DNA from: Candidatus Neomicrothrix sp. UBA2974
GTDB taxonomy: Bacteria; Actinomycetota; Acidimicrobiia; Acidimicrobiales; MedAcidi-G1
Reading direction: 5' to 3'
DNA length: 64,000 bases
Assembly (NCBI GenBank): GCA_002348705.1
Contig: DEAU01000039.1
Location: 168,809 to 232,808 of the forward strand
The first letter of the stretch is position 1. The number at the start of each line of letters is the position of its first letter. This document shows, in pieces, positions 24,887-33,737 of the stretch. The notes beneath the pieces are model-generated. The model saw nothing but the letters and a program-made list of their open reading frames with translations, made no database searches and was not told the DNA's origin. The position numbers were made by a program, and so were the translations under genes.

Positions 24887-25754
24887 CTGTCCACTGGGCC
24901 ATGCGGTTCCGAGGCGCGACTCTTTCCGGGTCAATCACCTCGAGGGAAGTAACCGGGATACCAAGAGACGCTGCCACCTCGGCGAGTGGTGGGCCAACGG
25001 GGTCCGATAGTAGGCGCCGCACCTGACGCTCCATGCGGGAACGGCGAAGCCACGCAATCCGACTGGCCAGTTCTCCGATATGTGCATGCTGGTGGAACGG
25101 TTCGTCGGGATCGAACTCCCAAGGGTGGCAGTAGGCCCATAGCACTTCGTCTTCCGAGGCCCGTCGAAGGCCGAAACGACGAACGGCGACGGGAAGCAGA
25201 CGGAGGTATGTGCCGCCGAGATAGGGGAGGACAATCGGGCCGAGGCGGACTACCGGGCAAGGGAACTCGACCGGGCCGCCTAACCACTGGAATGGGCGTC
25301 GGGGCAGACCGGGCCACCCATAGAGCGGACTCGGGGCGGGTAGTACGCTGGATGAATAAGTGAAACCGAGTTCGCTTAGGAGAGGAATTACCCAACCGGC
25401 CTCCGGCACAAGAGACATCATTGGGGCCCGGTAGCCGACTACCTCTTGTCCAGACAGGTCCTGAAGGAGGGCCCGACCGCGACCGGTGTCTCGGATGAAG
25501 TCCCGAGGAGAGAGGGTGGGGAGCGGCACGTGGGTCCAAGCGTGAAGTCCTATCTCGTGACCCTCAGTGGCAGCGCGGCGGACTAGCTCTGGCCGCCGTT
25601 CGGCTAGATCACCCACGACGTACACCGTGGCTCGGATTTCGAACTGGGCAAAGAGGTCTAGGACTCGGTGGGTGGCGTCAACTACGCGTTCCGGGAGGCC
25701 GGCATTCGGCCGGAGGTCCTCGACGTCGAGGGTGACGGAGGATTCTGGCAACAT
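24864..25754 (-). CDS. Polysaccharide deacetylase (NodB-like)
   Basis: The protein has 296 residues. SVTLDVEDL near residue 7 gives the metal/catalytic Asp pair, VGDLAERRPELVRRAATEGHEIGLHAWTH gives the two metal-binding histidines, and VVGYRAPMMSL the motif 3 Arg. A final HPWEFDP matches the DUF3473 extension of exopolysaccharide-linked deacetylases. ATG 25754 shares its A with the preceding TGA (TGATG). It probably removes N-acetyl groups from a cell-surface glycan built by the flanking transferases. No signal peptide is evident. Confidence 0.82.
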   Translation of the reverse strand: MLPESSVTLDVEDLRPNAGLPERVVDATHRVLDLFAQFEIRATVYVVGDLAERRPELVRRAATEGHEIGLHAWTHVPLPTLSPRDFIRDTGRGRALLQDLSGQEVVGYRAPMMSLVPEAGWVIPLLSELGFTYSSSVLPAPSPLYGWPGLPRRPFQWLGGPVEFPCPVVRLGPIVLPYLGGTYLRLLPVAVRRFGLRRASEDEVLWAYCHPWEFDPDEPFHQHAHIGELASRIAWLRRSRMERQVRRLLSDPVGPPLAEVAASLGIPVTSLEVIDPERVAPRNRMAQWTDGRLRED

Positions 25755-27214
25755 CAACCGATTGTAGGATCGTCCTCCCTCGGAGTAGCGGTGGAGGTGC
25801 TGAGACATCGTCGCTTTTTTAGGGTTGAGAGGCCGATGGCAGCCAATAAGACAAGGGCCACCTCAGCCGATACCCGATAGCGGGTAGTTCCAAAAGTCAA
25901 TCCCGCCACCACCGTCCCCGCAATAGGAAGAGCGAGCAAGGTGAGGAGGGGCTGACGGCGACGAAGGAGAGCGGTGATTCCTACGAGTCCTAATCCGCTA
26001 ACGGCAAGGAACTGGGCGTAGCCAAGGACGGAAAGTCGCATCGGGCGATTCTCCACAAGGACGTCTGCTCTCAACTGTTGTATTGGGGCGTAGGCGCCCC
26101 AATACCGGGCTATCCGCTTGGGCACCACGTGCGTCACGAGGCGCCCCGGATGCGCGGCTATGTAGTCGAGTCCTCGTTGCCGGTAGATCACGTCGCGTTG
26201 GGACTCGTCTATCGGCATACCATCGGCTCCCAAAGGCTGAGGAAGTCCGCACTGGTATTCCCAGTAGCCCTGCTTGTCGCCGTAGTAGGTGGCGTCACAG
26301 TTCGCTTGCGCCAGCAAAATTCCCGACCCGTTGCTCAGCAGCACGGGGTCTTCGAAGACAGCGAGATTTCGAACTATCCACGGCGCGACTATCAGCATGA
26401 AGGTCAGGCCAACGATGGCTAGCATTTTGAGGCAATACACGCGGGGGGGCTTACCTCCTCTGGGGACAACTCCGGGTATGGCGGCGTTCGGTCGACGGAG
26501 TACACCGATCGTGATGAGCGGGAGGGCGACCATGAGCTCGGCTCGGGTGAGGGCAGCCAGCCCAGCAACAACGCCCAGGACGACGGCGGTATTGACAGCG
26601 GGCCGGCGGTTGAATTGGAGGGCGGATCCGAGGAGGAGGGCTGTCAGCGGGACTATGAGCGTCTCCGACATTAAGAGTCCGTCATTCAGCCAGAAGCTGG
26701 CGTGTACTGCTGTTAGAGCAGCGGCAGGAAGCGCTACCCCGGAAATCCCAGTCGACCGTTCGACCTGTTGGGCCGTGAGGCCCACCGCTAGGACCCCGGA
26801 TGCCCCGACCATTGCAGAAATAACCTGGTGGCTACCGACCGATGTGAGTCCAAAGAAGGAAAACACGCCGAGAAAAACAACCCACAGTGGAGGGTGGCCT
26901 GCAGTCGGCTCTATATGACCGATAGGCAATTTCGAGTTGGCGGTGACAACGACGGCAGCGGGGTCGTTGACAAACAGAGTTTCGTGGCCGCCGCCGTAGA
27001 GGTAGCGATATGGTTCGGTGAATCCGAGGCCGTCGGCCATCAGATTGGCAGCCTCGTGGTAATAGATGCCGTCGCCGCTCAGCGGACCGCCCCATTGGGC
27101 TACAAACACGTATGAGAGGCGGACGAGCAGCCCGACGAGGGCCATGGCGACGATGCGACCCCAAGTGGTCCGCGGCACTAGGGGCTGGAGGGAGCCAAGG
27201 GCCGCTCGGATCAT
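25754..27214 (-). CDS. GT39-like membrane glycosyltransferase, copy A
   Basis: The protein has 486 residues with about ten membrane spans. PLSGDGIYYHEAANLMADGLGF, HIEPTAGHPPLWVVFLG, a CDATYYGDKQGYWEYQCG loop and GTTRYRVSAEVAL near the end are shared with copy B. The catalytic acid is probably the Asp of SGD. It is coupled to the upstream flavoprotein by ATGA and to the deacetylase by TGATG, so all four genes from 28674 to 23450 form one tight operon. It probably glycosylates an extracytoplasmic glycan or lipid; the acceptor is unknown. Confidence 0.78.
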   Translation of the reverse strand: MIRAALGSLQPLVPRTTWGRIVAMALVGLLVRLSYVFVAQWGGPLSGDGIYYHEAANLMADGLGFTEPYRYLYGGGHETLFVNDPAAVVVTANSKLPIGHIEPTAGHPPLWVVFLGVFSFFGLTSVGSHQVISAMVGASGVLAVGLTAQQVERSTGISGVALPAAALTAVHASFWLNDGLLMSETLIVPLTALLLGSALQFNRRPAVNTAVVLGVVAGLAALTRAELMVALPLITIGVLRRPNAAIPGVVPRGGKPPRVYCLKMLAIVGLTFMLIVAPWIVRNLAVFEDPVLLSNGSGILLAQANCDATYYGDKQGYWEYQCGLPQPLGADGMPIDESQRDVIYRQRGLDYIAAHPGRLVTHVVPKRIARYWGAYAPIQQLRADVLVENRPMRLSVLGYAQFLAVSGLGLVGITALLRRRQPLLTLLALPIAGTVVAGLTFGTTRYRVSAEVALVLLAAIGLSTLKKRRCLSTSTATPREDDPTIG

Positions 27215-28674
27215 CGGACTTCTTCGTGGTAGTCGTCCTCAACGTTGACCTGCCATACATCGTGATCGCCGTATCCGAGGATGTTCTCTACGGTGAGCAT
27301 GGCGGTGAGCATCGAATGATCCTGGTTGTTGTAGCGATGCATGCCGTTGCGCCCTACCGGATGGACGTTACGCACATTCTCGGCCAGCCAACCTCGCAGG
27401 AGCTCAACATTTCCTTGGTAGTGGGCGTCATACATGGGGTAGGCCTTCGGCATCCGGACCACATATCCGGCTTCGACTCTGTCAGGCTTCAAAAGGCTGA
27501 GCCGAGCCATTTCCTCTGTGCCGAGAGCTACGAGGTCATCGTCGCTGGCGGACCACAGATCGTCTCCTTCGGTGACGAAGTACTCAAGCCCAAGACACGT
27601 TCGTCCGTCCTTGACGAGATGCGGGGACCACTGGCCGAAGTTCTGAACTCGTCCAACACGGACGTCGGGGGCATGGATGTAGACCCAGTTATCCTCAAAC
27701 CCGTCCTCGCGAGGCACTACGAGGGCGACGGTCAGGAAGTCCCGAAATCCCAGACCATCGGCAGCCTGCTGGATCTCCTCGGGTGCAGGAGGATCCATCG
27801 AATGCACGAGTTGGGGAAGAGGCATCGAAGAGATGACATGGCTGGCTTCGATTAGGAGCGTCCCATCGGGTCCGGCGGCCTCAATCGCGTGGGCCAAGCC
27901 ACCGGCGTGAAGTACTCGTTGAACAGAATGGGAGAGACACACATCTGAGCCCTGTTCCAATACCAGGTCATGGCAGCGCTCCCACATCATCCCCGGGCCA
28001 TAGCGGGGGTATTCGAACTCTTCAATCAGGCTGGTGATGTCCTTCTGGTTTCGACTCGGTGTCAGGGAGTTCCAGATCGCTCTGAAAAGCGAGAGGTTCT
28101 TGATGCGCTGAGCAGCCCAGTCGGCTTGGAGTTCGTGGGCTGGGATTCCCCAGACCTTTTCCGTGTACGTCTTGAAGAAGATTCGGTAGAGGCGCCAGCC
28201 AAAACGACTTGCCGTCCACCCTTCGAATGATGTGAGGTCCTTTGGAGGATGTACTCGAACCCACAAGTAGGACAATACGCAGCGAACGGCCTCAACGATT
28301 CCGAGGTTACGCAGAGCGTTCGTCGCCTTGAGGGGATAGTCATAAAAGCGGCCTCTGTAGAAGATTCGACTCATTCGCGGTCGGACCAGAAAATCATCAG
28401 AGTCCAATATTTCGTGCCAGAGGTCTGATACCGCCTGAACCTTGGTGAAGAACCGGTGACCACCAATATCGAAGCGCCATCCGTCTCGAACGGCTGTCCT
28501 ACTGATTCCTCCAACCACCTCATCGGCCTCGAGAACGATCGTGGTTACACCTGCCTGACCGAAGCGATACGCGGCAGTAAGACCCGCTGGTCCTGCACCG
28601 ATGACGACTGGTTGCAGTTCGGCGGGCTTCGAATCGTTCTGGGTTTCCGACACTGGGGTCGGCGGGCCGTTCAT
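27211..28674 (-). CDS. FAD-dependent oxidoreductase, UDP-galactopyranose-mutase-like
   Basis: The protein has 487 residues from ATG 28674 (GGAGG lies 12 bases upstream). VVIGAGPAGLTAAYRFGQAG near residue 23 binds FAD, VLEADEVVGGISRT completes the Rossmann end, and DIGGHRFFTK and the YTEKVWGIPAHEL segment are typical of the UGM-like/amine-oxidase group in polysaccharide clusters. A C-terminal HRYNNQDHSMLTAMLTVEN closes the FAD site. It leads the GT39/deacetylase operon, so conversion of a nucleotide sugar or redox modification of a lipid-linked sugar is possible. The exact reaction is unknown. Confidence 0.75.
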   Translation of the reverse strand: MNGPPTPVSETQNDSKPAELQPVVIGAGPAGLTAAYRFGQAGVTTIVLEADEVVGGISRTAVRDGWRFDIGGHRFFTKVQAVSDLWHEILDSDDFLVRPRMSRIFYRGRFYDYPLKATNALRNLGIVEAVRCVLSYLWVRVHPPKDLTSFEGWTASRFGWRLYRIFFKTYTEKVWGIPAHELQADWAAQRIKNLSLFRAIWNSLTPSRNQKDITSLIEEFEYPRYGPGMMWERCHDLVLEQGSDVCLSHSVQRVLHAGGLAHAIEAAGPDGTLLIEASHVISSMPLPQLVHSMDPPAPEEIQQAADGLGFRDFLTVALVVPREDGFEDNWVYIHAPDVRVGRVQNFGQWSPHLVKDGRTCLGLEYFVTEGDDLWSASDDDLVALGTEEMARLSLLKPDRVEAGYVVRMPKAYPMYDAHYQGNVELLRGWLAENVRNVHPVGRNGMHRYNNQDHSMLTAMLTVENILGYGDHDVWQVNVEDDYHEEVR

Positions 28675-28751
28675 GTGCGGACAGATGCCTCCGTAGGGGA
28701 TTTGGTGCCCGTCTGTCGTGCTTAAGTGACGGGGGAGCGGGAAGGTCTCGC

Positions 28752-28789
28752 GAGCGTACCGAAGGGTCTGAGGGTCCAACGGTACGCTC
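28752..28789. promoter_or_regulatory. 10-bp perfect inverted repeat in a divergent promoter region
   Basis: GAGCGTACCG (28752-28761) and CGGTACGCTC (28780-28789) are exact reverse complements separated by 18 bp. They lie between two diverging glycan genes, 78 bp from the flavoprotein start and 7 bp from the GT39-like start. Centres are 28 bp apart, near three helical turns less one step, so paired binding sites or an mRNA hairpin are both possible. Confidence 0.4.
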
Positions 28790-28796
28790 CGCACCT

Positions 28797-30350
28797 GTGG
28801 ATATGGTCGAGAGCGGGTCGAGGCTCACGAGCCGCCAGCAGACGACTGTTCTCGCACTCGTAGCTGTCGGTGTGGCACTCAGGTTTTTCGCGCCGACGCC
28901 AATGTGGCTTGACGAGGCAATCTCAGCGTCGCTCGCTGAAGAGGCGTCAAAGGGATGGTCCGGCCTAGTAGAGGCGTTGCGGCACGATGGTCATCCCCCG
29001 TTGTATTACGTGTTGCTCGCGCTGTGGTCCGAGATAGTTGGTGACGGGGACTGGGCGTTAAGGGCCTTCTCCGGTGCACTCGGAGTTGTAGCGCTGCCGC
29101 TGGCCTGGATGCTTGGTGCTCGACACATGGACCGTTGGGGTGGTCTGCTGTTCACTGGAGTGGTTGCCAGTAATCCCTTCGCTATCCGTTATGCGACTGA
29201 AGTCCGCATGTATGAATTGCTTCTCGTTCTCTTGCTGCTAGGGCATCTGGCTGTCGTTCGTGCATGGGAACGACCCACGCCAGCACGCCTGACGGCAGTG
29301 TCTGTTGTCGTGGCGGCATTGCTGCTGACCCACTACTGGGCCTTGTTTGCCATAGTGACATCGCTCATGGTTCTCGCCACGGCGATGACGCCGCTCGGTC
29401 GACGATGGGGTTCTGATAGTCGCCGCGCCACCCGTTTGATGGTGGCGTTAGGAACGGGATGCATGGCATTTATACCGTGGCTCCCGGTTTTTCTGGATCA
29501 GGTAGTTCACACCGGTACACCATGGGCATCAGCAGCTCGACCGACGGTTGTAGCAGCCCTTACTCTGGAGGCGTTCGGAGGTGGGCGCGGCTCCGAGGCC
29601 CTACTCGTAGTTGTTGCGTTGAGTGTTCTCGTAACCTTCGGTCTCGGGACACGGGCTGGCCATCCAGGCGGTCCGCCGGAGGTCGGATTGGCGGAAGAGC
29701 CCTGGCTGCGGTTGGCGGCGGGACTTGGTTGTTTTACCTTGCTTCTGGGAGCTTCCGTGAGCTTGGTGCTTGGAACGACATTCCAAGGCCGTTATGCAGT
29801 TTTCTCCTTAGCACCAGTCTTACTGGCAGCCTCAGTTGGCCTCCGACGCTTTCCCACCCGGGTTGGGCTTGCCGGCCTCGTCTTCCTCGCTCTCCTTTCT
29901 TTTGTTTCGGTGGCGCGCGAGATGGACCGAGCGAGAACACAGATAGGTGAGGTGGCCGAAGCAATCTTTAACCATGGTTCGCCGAAGGACCTGGTCGTTT
30001 TTTGCCCGGACCAATTGGCCCCAGCCGGGCACCGCCTGCTCGGTGGTCATTTCACCACAGTTGCTTATCCGTCTCTGGACGACGGGCGACGTGTGGATTG
30101 GCGGGACTATTCGGAACGGAATGCGAGGACCGATATCGAGGATGTGGCTGACACAGTTGTTGCACGATCGAGTGGTGCCGCCAACGTCTGGCTTGCATGG
30201 ATGGACGGCTATGAGACTTTGGAAGGACAGTGTCCCGCTTTGCGCTTGGCTCTCGCTGATCGCCTTGGACGGCCTCAAAAGTTCGTGTACGCGGATGCGA
30301 AGAAGTTTGATGATGCAGCGAATCTCTCAAGGTTCAGCATTTCGCCATGA
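28797..30350 (+). CDS. GT39-like membrane glycosyltransferase (third type)
   Basis: This 517-residue GT-C protein has about ten spans in its first 370 residues and a soluble C-terminal part of about 140. PTPMWLDEAISASLAEEA near residue 36 has the Asp-Glu motif of the first outer loop; LRHDGHPPLYYVLLALW is the GT39/PMT-like motif. It does not share the cysteine loop of copies A and B. GTG 28797 or ATG 28803 could start it; neither has a good ribosome-binding site. It is coupled by ATGA to the PIG-V-like gene. Confidence 0.75.
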   Translation: MDMVESGSRLTSRQQTTVLALVAVGVALRFFAPTPMWLDEAISASLAEEASKGWSGLVEALRHDGHPPLYYVLLALWSEIVGDGDWALRAFSGALGVVALPLAWMLGARHMDRWGGLLFTGVVASNPFAIRYATEVRMYELLLVLLLLGHLAVVRAWERPTPARLTAVSVVVAALLLTHYWALFAIVTSLMVLATAMTPLGRRWGSDSRRATRLMVALGTGCMAFIPWLPVFLDQVVHTGTPWASAARPTVVAALTLEAFGGGRGSEALLVVVALSVLVTFGLGTRAGHPGGPPEVGLAEEPWLRLAAGLGCFTLLLGASVSLVLGTTFQGRYAVFSLAPVLLAASVGLRRFPTRVGLAGLVFLALLSFVSVAREMDRARTQIGEVAEAIFNHGSPKDLVVFCPDQLAPAGHRLLGGHFTTVAYPSLDDGRRVDWRDYSERNARTDIEDVADTVVARSSGAANVWLAWMDGYETLEGQCPALRLALADRLGRPQKFVYADAKKFDDAANLSRFSISP

Positions 30351-31459
30351 GCAGATGGCGAGAGTCAGGTCGGGCAGTTCCTAGCTGGGTTGTTGAGACT
30401 CTCGGAGTATTGCCTGCTTGGGTAACGGCCCGACTGCTGGTCGCGGTGGGTTGGCTGCTGGCTCATCTCATAGCCGACGCGGAGACGCCACACGCACTCG
30501 AACGCGGTCTTCTGGCATGGGATGGGGACTGGTACCGCTCCTTAGCCACTCACGGCTACGACGGTGTGCCATTGGAGGGTGTGCGTTTCTTTCCTGGCTA
30601 CGTGCTACTCGGCCGCGCAGTGGATTTCATCCTGCCGGGCGGCGTAGGGACTGCCTTGGTGGTTGTCTCCAACGTGGGCACCTTGGTTGCCATGGTTCTC
30701 CTTCACCGCCTTGTGGTCCTAGAGACGGGCGATCGTCGCGTAGCGGGTCGCGCTGTCTGGGCTCTTGCACTGTTTCCGCCCGCCTTCGTCTTGGCATGGG
30801 CATATGCAGAAGGCCCGTTTCTGGCCTTGGTGATCGGGTGTCTACTCCTGCTTCGCCGGGAACGCTGGTGGTGGTCAGGCCTGTTAGGGCTGGCGGCCGG
30901 TTTGCTGCGGCCGACTGGTGCCCTGCTAGCAGTGGCCGCGCTATGCGCAGTCTGGAGGCCGTCAGGACGGCCCGATTCTTTACTCGGTCGGGTAGCGGCG
31001 GTGGGTGGTGGGCCACTGGGAGCGAGTGCCTACGTGGCGTGGGCGTCGCTTCATTTTGAACAGGCGTTCTTACCAATCACCGTGCAACAAGACCTGCGTG
31101 GTGATCCGATAGACCCTCTTCGCCGGCTGTTGAGAGGTTTTCGTGACCTCTTCGGACCGGATGGTCTTAGTGATGGACTTCACGTAGTCGCAGTGATAGG
31201 TCTGGCTGGGTTACTAGTGGTCCTATTTAGAGTCTGGCCGTTGCGGTACGGCGTTTTCGCTGCTGCTTGCCTTCTTGTAGCACTTGGTGCTGAAAACCTA
31301 AACAGTCTGGAGCGTTACAGTCTCAACGGGGTACCGATTGTCCTCGGCGTCGCGACGTTGGCAGGTCATCGGCGGCTAGGCGGAGCGATTCCGTTGGCCT
31401 CGGGTGTCGCTCTGGTGGCACTATCTGCTGCGGCTTGGTTGGGGAACTACGTTCCCTGA
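30347..31459 (+). CDS. PIG-V-like membrane mannosyltransferase
   Basis: The protein has 370 residues with about nine spans. LAWDGDWYRSLATHGYDG near residue 57 holds the conserved W-D-x-x-W-Y, RFFPGYVLLGRA is the FFPxYP-like motif, and LFPPAFVLAWAYAEGPF is the conserved loop of GPI-mannosyltransferase II relatives and mycobacterial PIG-V homologues. These add mannose from polyprenyl-phosphate-mannose on the outer membrane face. The GT2/DUF2304 pair nearby could supply that donor. ATG overlaps the preceding TGA. Confidence 0.78.
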   Translation: MSRWRESGRAVPSWVVETLGVLPAWVTARLLVAVGWLLAHLIADAETPHALERGLLAWDGDWYRSLATHGYDGVPLEGVRFFPGYVLLGRAVDFILPGGVGTALVVVSNVGTLVAMVLLHRLVVLETGDRRVAGRAVWALALFPPAFVLAWAYAEGPFLALVIGCLLLLRRERWWWSGLLGLAAGLLRPTGALLAVAALCAVWRPSGRPDSLLGRVAAVGGGPLGASAYVAWASLHFEQAFLPITVQQDLRGDPIDPLRRLLRGFRDLFGPDGLSDGLHVVAVIGLAGLLVVLFRVWPLRYGVFAAACLLVALGAENLNSLERYSLNGVPIVLGVATLAGHRRLGGAIPLASGVALVALSAAAWLGNYVP

Positions 31460-31488
31460 CTTTGATTGGTCCTCAGTGAGGAAAATAG

Positions 31489-31909
31489 CCTTGATGCCTT
31501 CGCATAAGGACCTGGAGGCGCGGAAACGGCTCCAAGTAGCCTTCCGGCGAACCGGTCAACTTCTCGGAGCCGCTCCGTCGTTCCACACCCATCTTCTGGT
31601 TCCATCTCTTTCGAGTTGGGCCAGAGTGTTTATGGTCCTCCCCTGATAAGGCTCTGGGTCTTGACCAGGGTCCCTTCCCGCTTTCGGGTCCTGAAGCCGT
31701 AGCTTCAGTTCCTTCCCACGAGCCGGTTCCATCCGGTTCGAAATCCTTAGCCCTATCTGGCGTGCGGCTATCTTGGACTTCGGCGTCACGTCGGGTCAAG
31801 AGAAGGAGGCGTTTTCCCCGGAAATTGAAGGGTTTCCCCCAAAGAACCCTCAGAGATCCACAGCTTTGTCCCCAAATACCGCTCGTATGGACACCCGAGG
31901 GGCACGAGC
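31489..31909 (-). ncRNA. Candidate structured RNA, family unknown
   Basis: This stretch of about 450 bp without a credible gene is packed with hairpins. 31527-31533 pairs with 31566-31572, enclosing AAGT/ACTT and CCGG/CCGG with loop 31548-31551. 31595-31604 pairs with 31617-31625, enclosing CTC/GAG with loop 31609-31612. 31691-31697 pairs with 31702-31708 (7 bp, loop 31698-31701). 31829-31834 pairs with 31845-31850, and 31881-31886 with 31904-31909. In minus-strand RNA the loops read UUCG, GAAA and UACG, all favoured tetraloops; in plus-strand RNA none does. It could be a free RNA or the 3' leader of the CopD/GDPD transcript. It does not match RNase P, tmRNA or SRP RNA motifs I know. Confidence 0.45.
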
Positions 31910-31914
31910 TGCAG

Positions 31915-32343
31915 TCAACTGACCAGTGCGGACCCAGCAAATAGGGCGCCGAGAGCTCCTAGGAAACCGAGGGCTCCTGTTACTCCCCGAAGCGCTGGTG
32001 ACTTGCTGGTGGCATGGATGAGAGCGGACGCACCGGAAAGGCCGACGAGAGACAACTTCACCAGAAGAAGGATGAGATAGTCGGTGTCGCCCCCGTCAAC
32101 TCCGACCGCGACCAATCCCCAAAGGCCGGTAGCGACGGCTAGTCCGAAGCATGGCCAGGCGATTTGGGCAAACCGCCTAGCGGCGATTTGCGGCGCCTCG
32201 GCTCCGAGAGAGCGCAGCAGTGGGAATAGCCCGAGCATCACAATTTGTCCGCCAATCCAGCCTGAAACCCCCAGCAGATGAAGGAAGATTCGTAGGGTGT
32301 CGATGTGAGTGGCTCCGAGGACGGGAACATTCTCGAAACTCAT
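31915..32343 (-). CDS. CopD-like four-span membrane protein
   Basis: The protein has 142 residues with four predicted spans (about 18-38, 59-82, 90-108 and 120-140). IFLHLLGVSGWIGGQIVMLGLFP has the His and W-x-GG spacing of CopD-domain and related heme- or copper-associated membrane proteins; a second His sits in ALIHATSK. Function in metal handling is possible but not shown. It begins 4 bp after the GDPD gene on the same strand. A 6-bp stem at 31881-31909 just past its stop may be its terminator. Confidence 0.65.
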   Translation of the reverse strand: MSFENVPVLGATHIDTLRIFLHLLGVSGWIGGQIVMLGLFPLLRSLGAEAPQIAARRFAQIAWPCFGLAVATGLWGLVAVGVDGGDTDYLILLLVKLSLVGLSGASALIHATSKSPALRGVTGALGFLGALGALFAGSALVS

Positions 32344-32347
32344 GTCG

Positions 32348-33115
32348 TCAGTCTGCCCAGACGCCGCGCTGCTGAAGGACTTTTCGAAGGACTGAGGGTC
32401 GGTCAGTCATTAGCCCATCGACACCTAGGTCGAGGAGCCGGTTCATTTCGCTGGGGTCATCAATTGTCCAGACGTGGACCTGCAGGCCTTGACGATGAGC
32501 GAGGTCGATAAACCGCCGGTCGACTAGCAGCATCCCGGCCTGCCGGACGGGAACCTGGAGGCAGTCATGGGCACCGGTTGGTGCCGGGATTCGAAAGCTC
32601 TGAAGTCGAAACAGGGCAGTGGCAACAGGGCCAGCTGAAGAACAAAGGTTTTCGCCGAGGATCCGCCGGAGGCGATGTAGACGCCGATCGGAGAACGATC
32701 CCACACAGATCCGATCGAGAGCGTTGTGCCGGCGAAGAGTGTTGGCAAGAGGCTCGACCACTCGGTCATCCTTCGGATCGATGTTTATGCATGCGTTTGT
32801 GAATTCTTCTAGGAGGGAATCGAGCGTGGGGATAGGTTCAGTGCCGGAGATACGAGCCTTGGCGATTTCGGCCGCAGTGAGGTCCGCTATTCGCCCGGTC
32901 CGATCAGTTACGCGGTCCAGGGAGGGATCATGGAAGGCGAGGACTTCGCCGTCGGCGGTGAGGTGGACGTCGGTCTCCAGATAGCGGTAGCCGAGTGATA
33001 CTGCGTGCCGGAAGGCTGCCAAGCTGTTCTCGGGGTACTCCTCACTGCCTCCCCGGTGAGCGAAGGCCACAGGACGGCCAGAGGTCAGGAAGGGATGCGA
33101 GCCGCGCGTGCGCAT
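32348..33115 (-). CDS. Glycerophosphodiester phosphodiesterase
   Basis: The protein has 255 residues in a TIM-barrel GDPD fold. FAHRGGSEEYPENSLAAFRHAV near residue 18 carries the catalytic His-Arg and the metal-binding Glu; YLETDVHLTADGEVLAFHDPSLDRVTD carries Glu, Asp and the second catalytic His. It hydrolyses glycerophosphodiesters to glycerol-3-phosphate and an alcohol. No signal peptide is visible, so a cytoplasmic role is likely. It diverges from the flavin reductase gene across 17 bp and is followed by the CopD-like gene. Confidence 0.88.
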   Translation of the reverse strand: MRTRGSHPFLTSGRPVAFAHRGGSEEYPENSLAAFRHAVSLGYRYLETDVHLTADGEVLAFHDPSLDRVTDRTGRIADLTAAEIAKARISGTEPIPTLDSLLEEFTNACINIDPKDDRVVEPLANTLRRHNALDRICVGSFSDRRLHRLRRILGENLCSSAGPVATALFRLQSFRIPAPTGAHDCLQVPVRQAGMLLVDRRFIDLAHRQGLQVHVWTIDDPSEMNRLLDLGVDGLMTDRPSVLRKVLQQRGVWAD

Positions 33116-33132
33116 AAGGAAAGGATGCCACG

Positions 33133-33717
33133 ATGATCGACCGAGACCTGAAACGTTGCTTGGGCCAGATGATGAAGGGGGTTCAGGTGGTCGCCGCTTC
33201 CCATGGCGGGCTGACTCGGGCCTATACCTCGCACTGGGTCTGTCAGGTGTCCTTTGACGAGCCAGTTCTTCTAGCGTCGGTCTCTCCGAAGCACGATACT
33301 TATCCCCTGATTGCGGAGTCCGGCCGATTTGCGGTTTCGATCTTGGCGGGCGACCAGATCGACCAGGGGCAGTACTTCAGCTATCCGGGGCACAAGTTTC
33401 GATATGTCGCCACTGAGATGCTGGAAGAGGTAGATGAATGGCCAGTCGTGCCGGAGTGCATCGCCTGGCTGGGCTGCGTGATTGAGGAGCGGATTACAGG
33501 TCGTTACGACCATGATCTGTTCTTCGCCCGAGTGGTGGCGTTTGGTGAGGGGCGCCTTGGAGAGCCCCCGCTTCTGTATTCGAGTCGTCACGGTTGGCGC
33601 GTAGCGGGAGAATCGGCTCGCGCCTCTGGGGATTCTGTGCGGGACCGTCTTGCTGCACGGGTCGAGTTGGAATTCGGGTCGGGCGACCAGAAGAAATCTG
33701 CCGGCGACGCTGGCTAA
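33133..33717 (+). CDS. Flavin reductase-like domain protein
   Basis: The protein has 194 residues with a split-barrel FMN-binding fold. YTSHWVCQVSFDEPVLLASVSPKHDTYPLIAESGRFAVSIL near residues 31-72 is the flavin reductase core, and YDHDLFFARVVAFGEG is the typical late strand. Members supply reduced flavin to partner monooxygenases or bind flavin or F420. ATG 33133 has AAGGA upstream. No obvious oxygenase partner is adjacent; the LLM gene of the catabolic block is one possible user. Pyruvate kinase follows after 20 bp. Confidence 0.8.
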   Translation: MIDRDLKRCLGQMMKGVQVVAASHGGLTRAYTSHWVCQVSFDEPVLLASVSPKHDTYPLIAESGRFAVSILAGDQIDQGQYFSYPGHKFRYVATEMLEEVDEWPVVPECIAWLGCVIEERITGRYDHDLFFARVVAFGEGRLGEPPLLYSSRHGWRVAGESARASGDSVRDRLAARVELEFGSGDQKKSAGDAG

Positions 33718-33737
33718 GCGAGAGATAGCGTAGAGAC

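Noticed and set aside
31733..31746. T-loop-like sequence GGTTCGAAATCC suggesting a tRNA
   Set aside because: No matching acceptor, D or anticodon stems can be built around it in the required distances.
31473..31940. Open frame of 155 codons on the minus strand across the hairpin region
   Set aside because: The translation is rich in Ser, Gly, Arg and Trp without hydrophobic periodicity or family resemblance, overlaps the CopD-like gene's 3' end, and the DNA is better explained by paired RNA stems.
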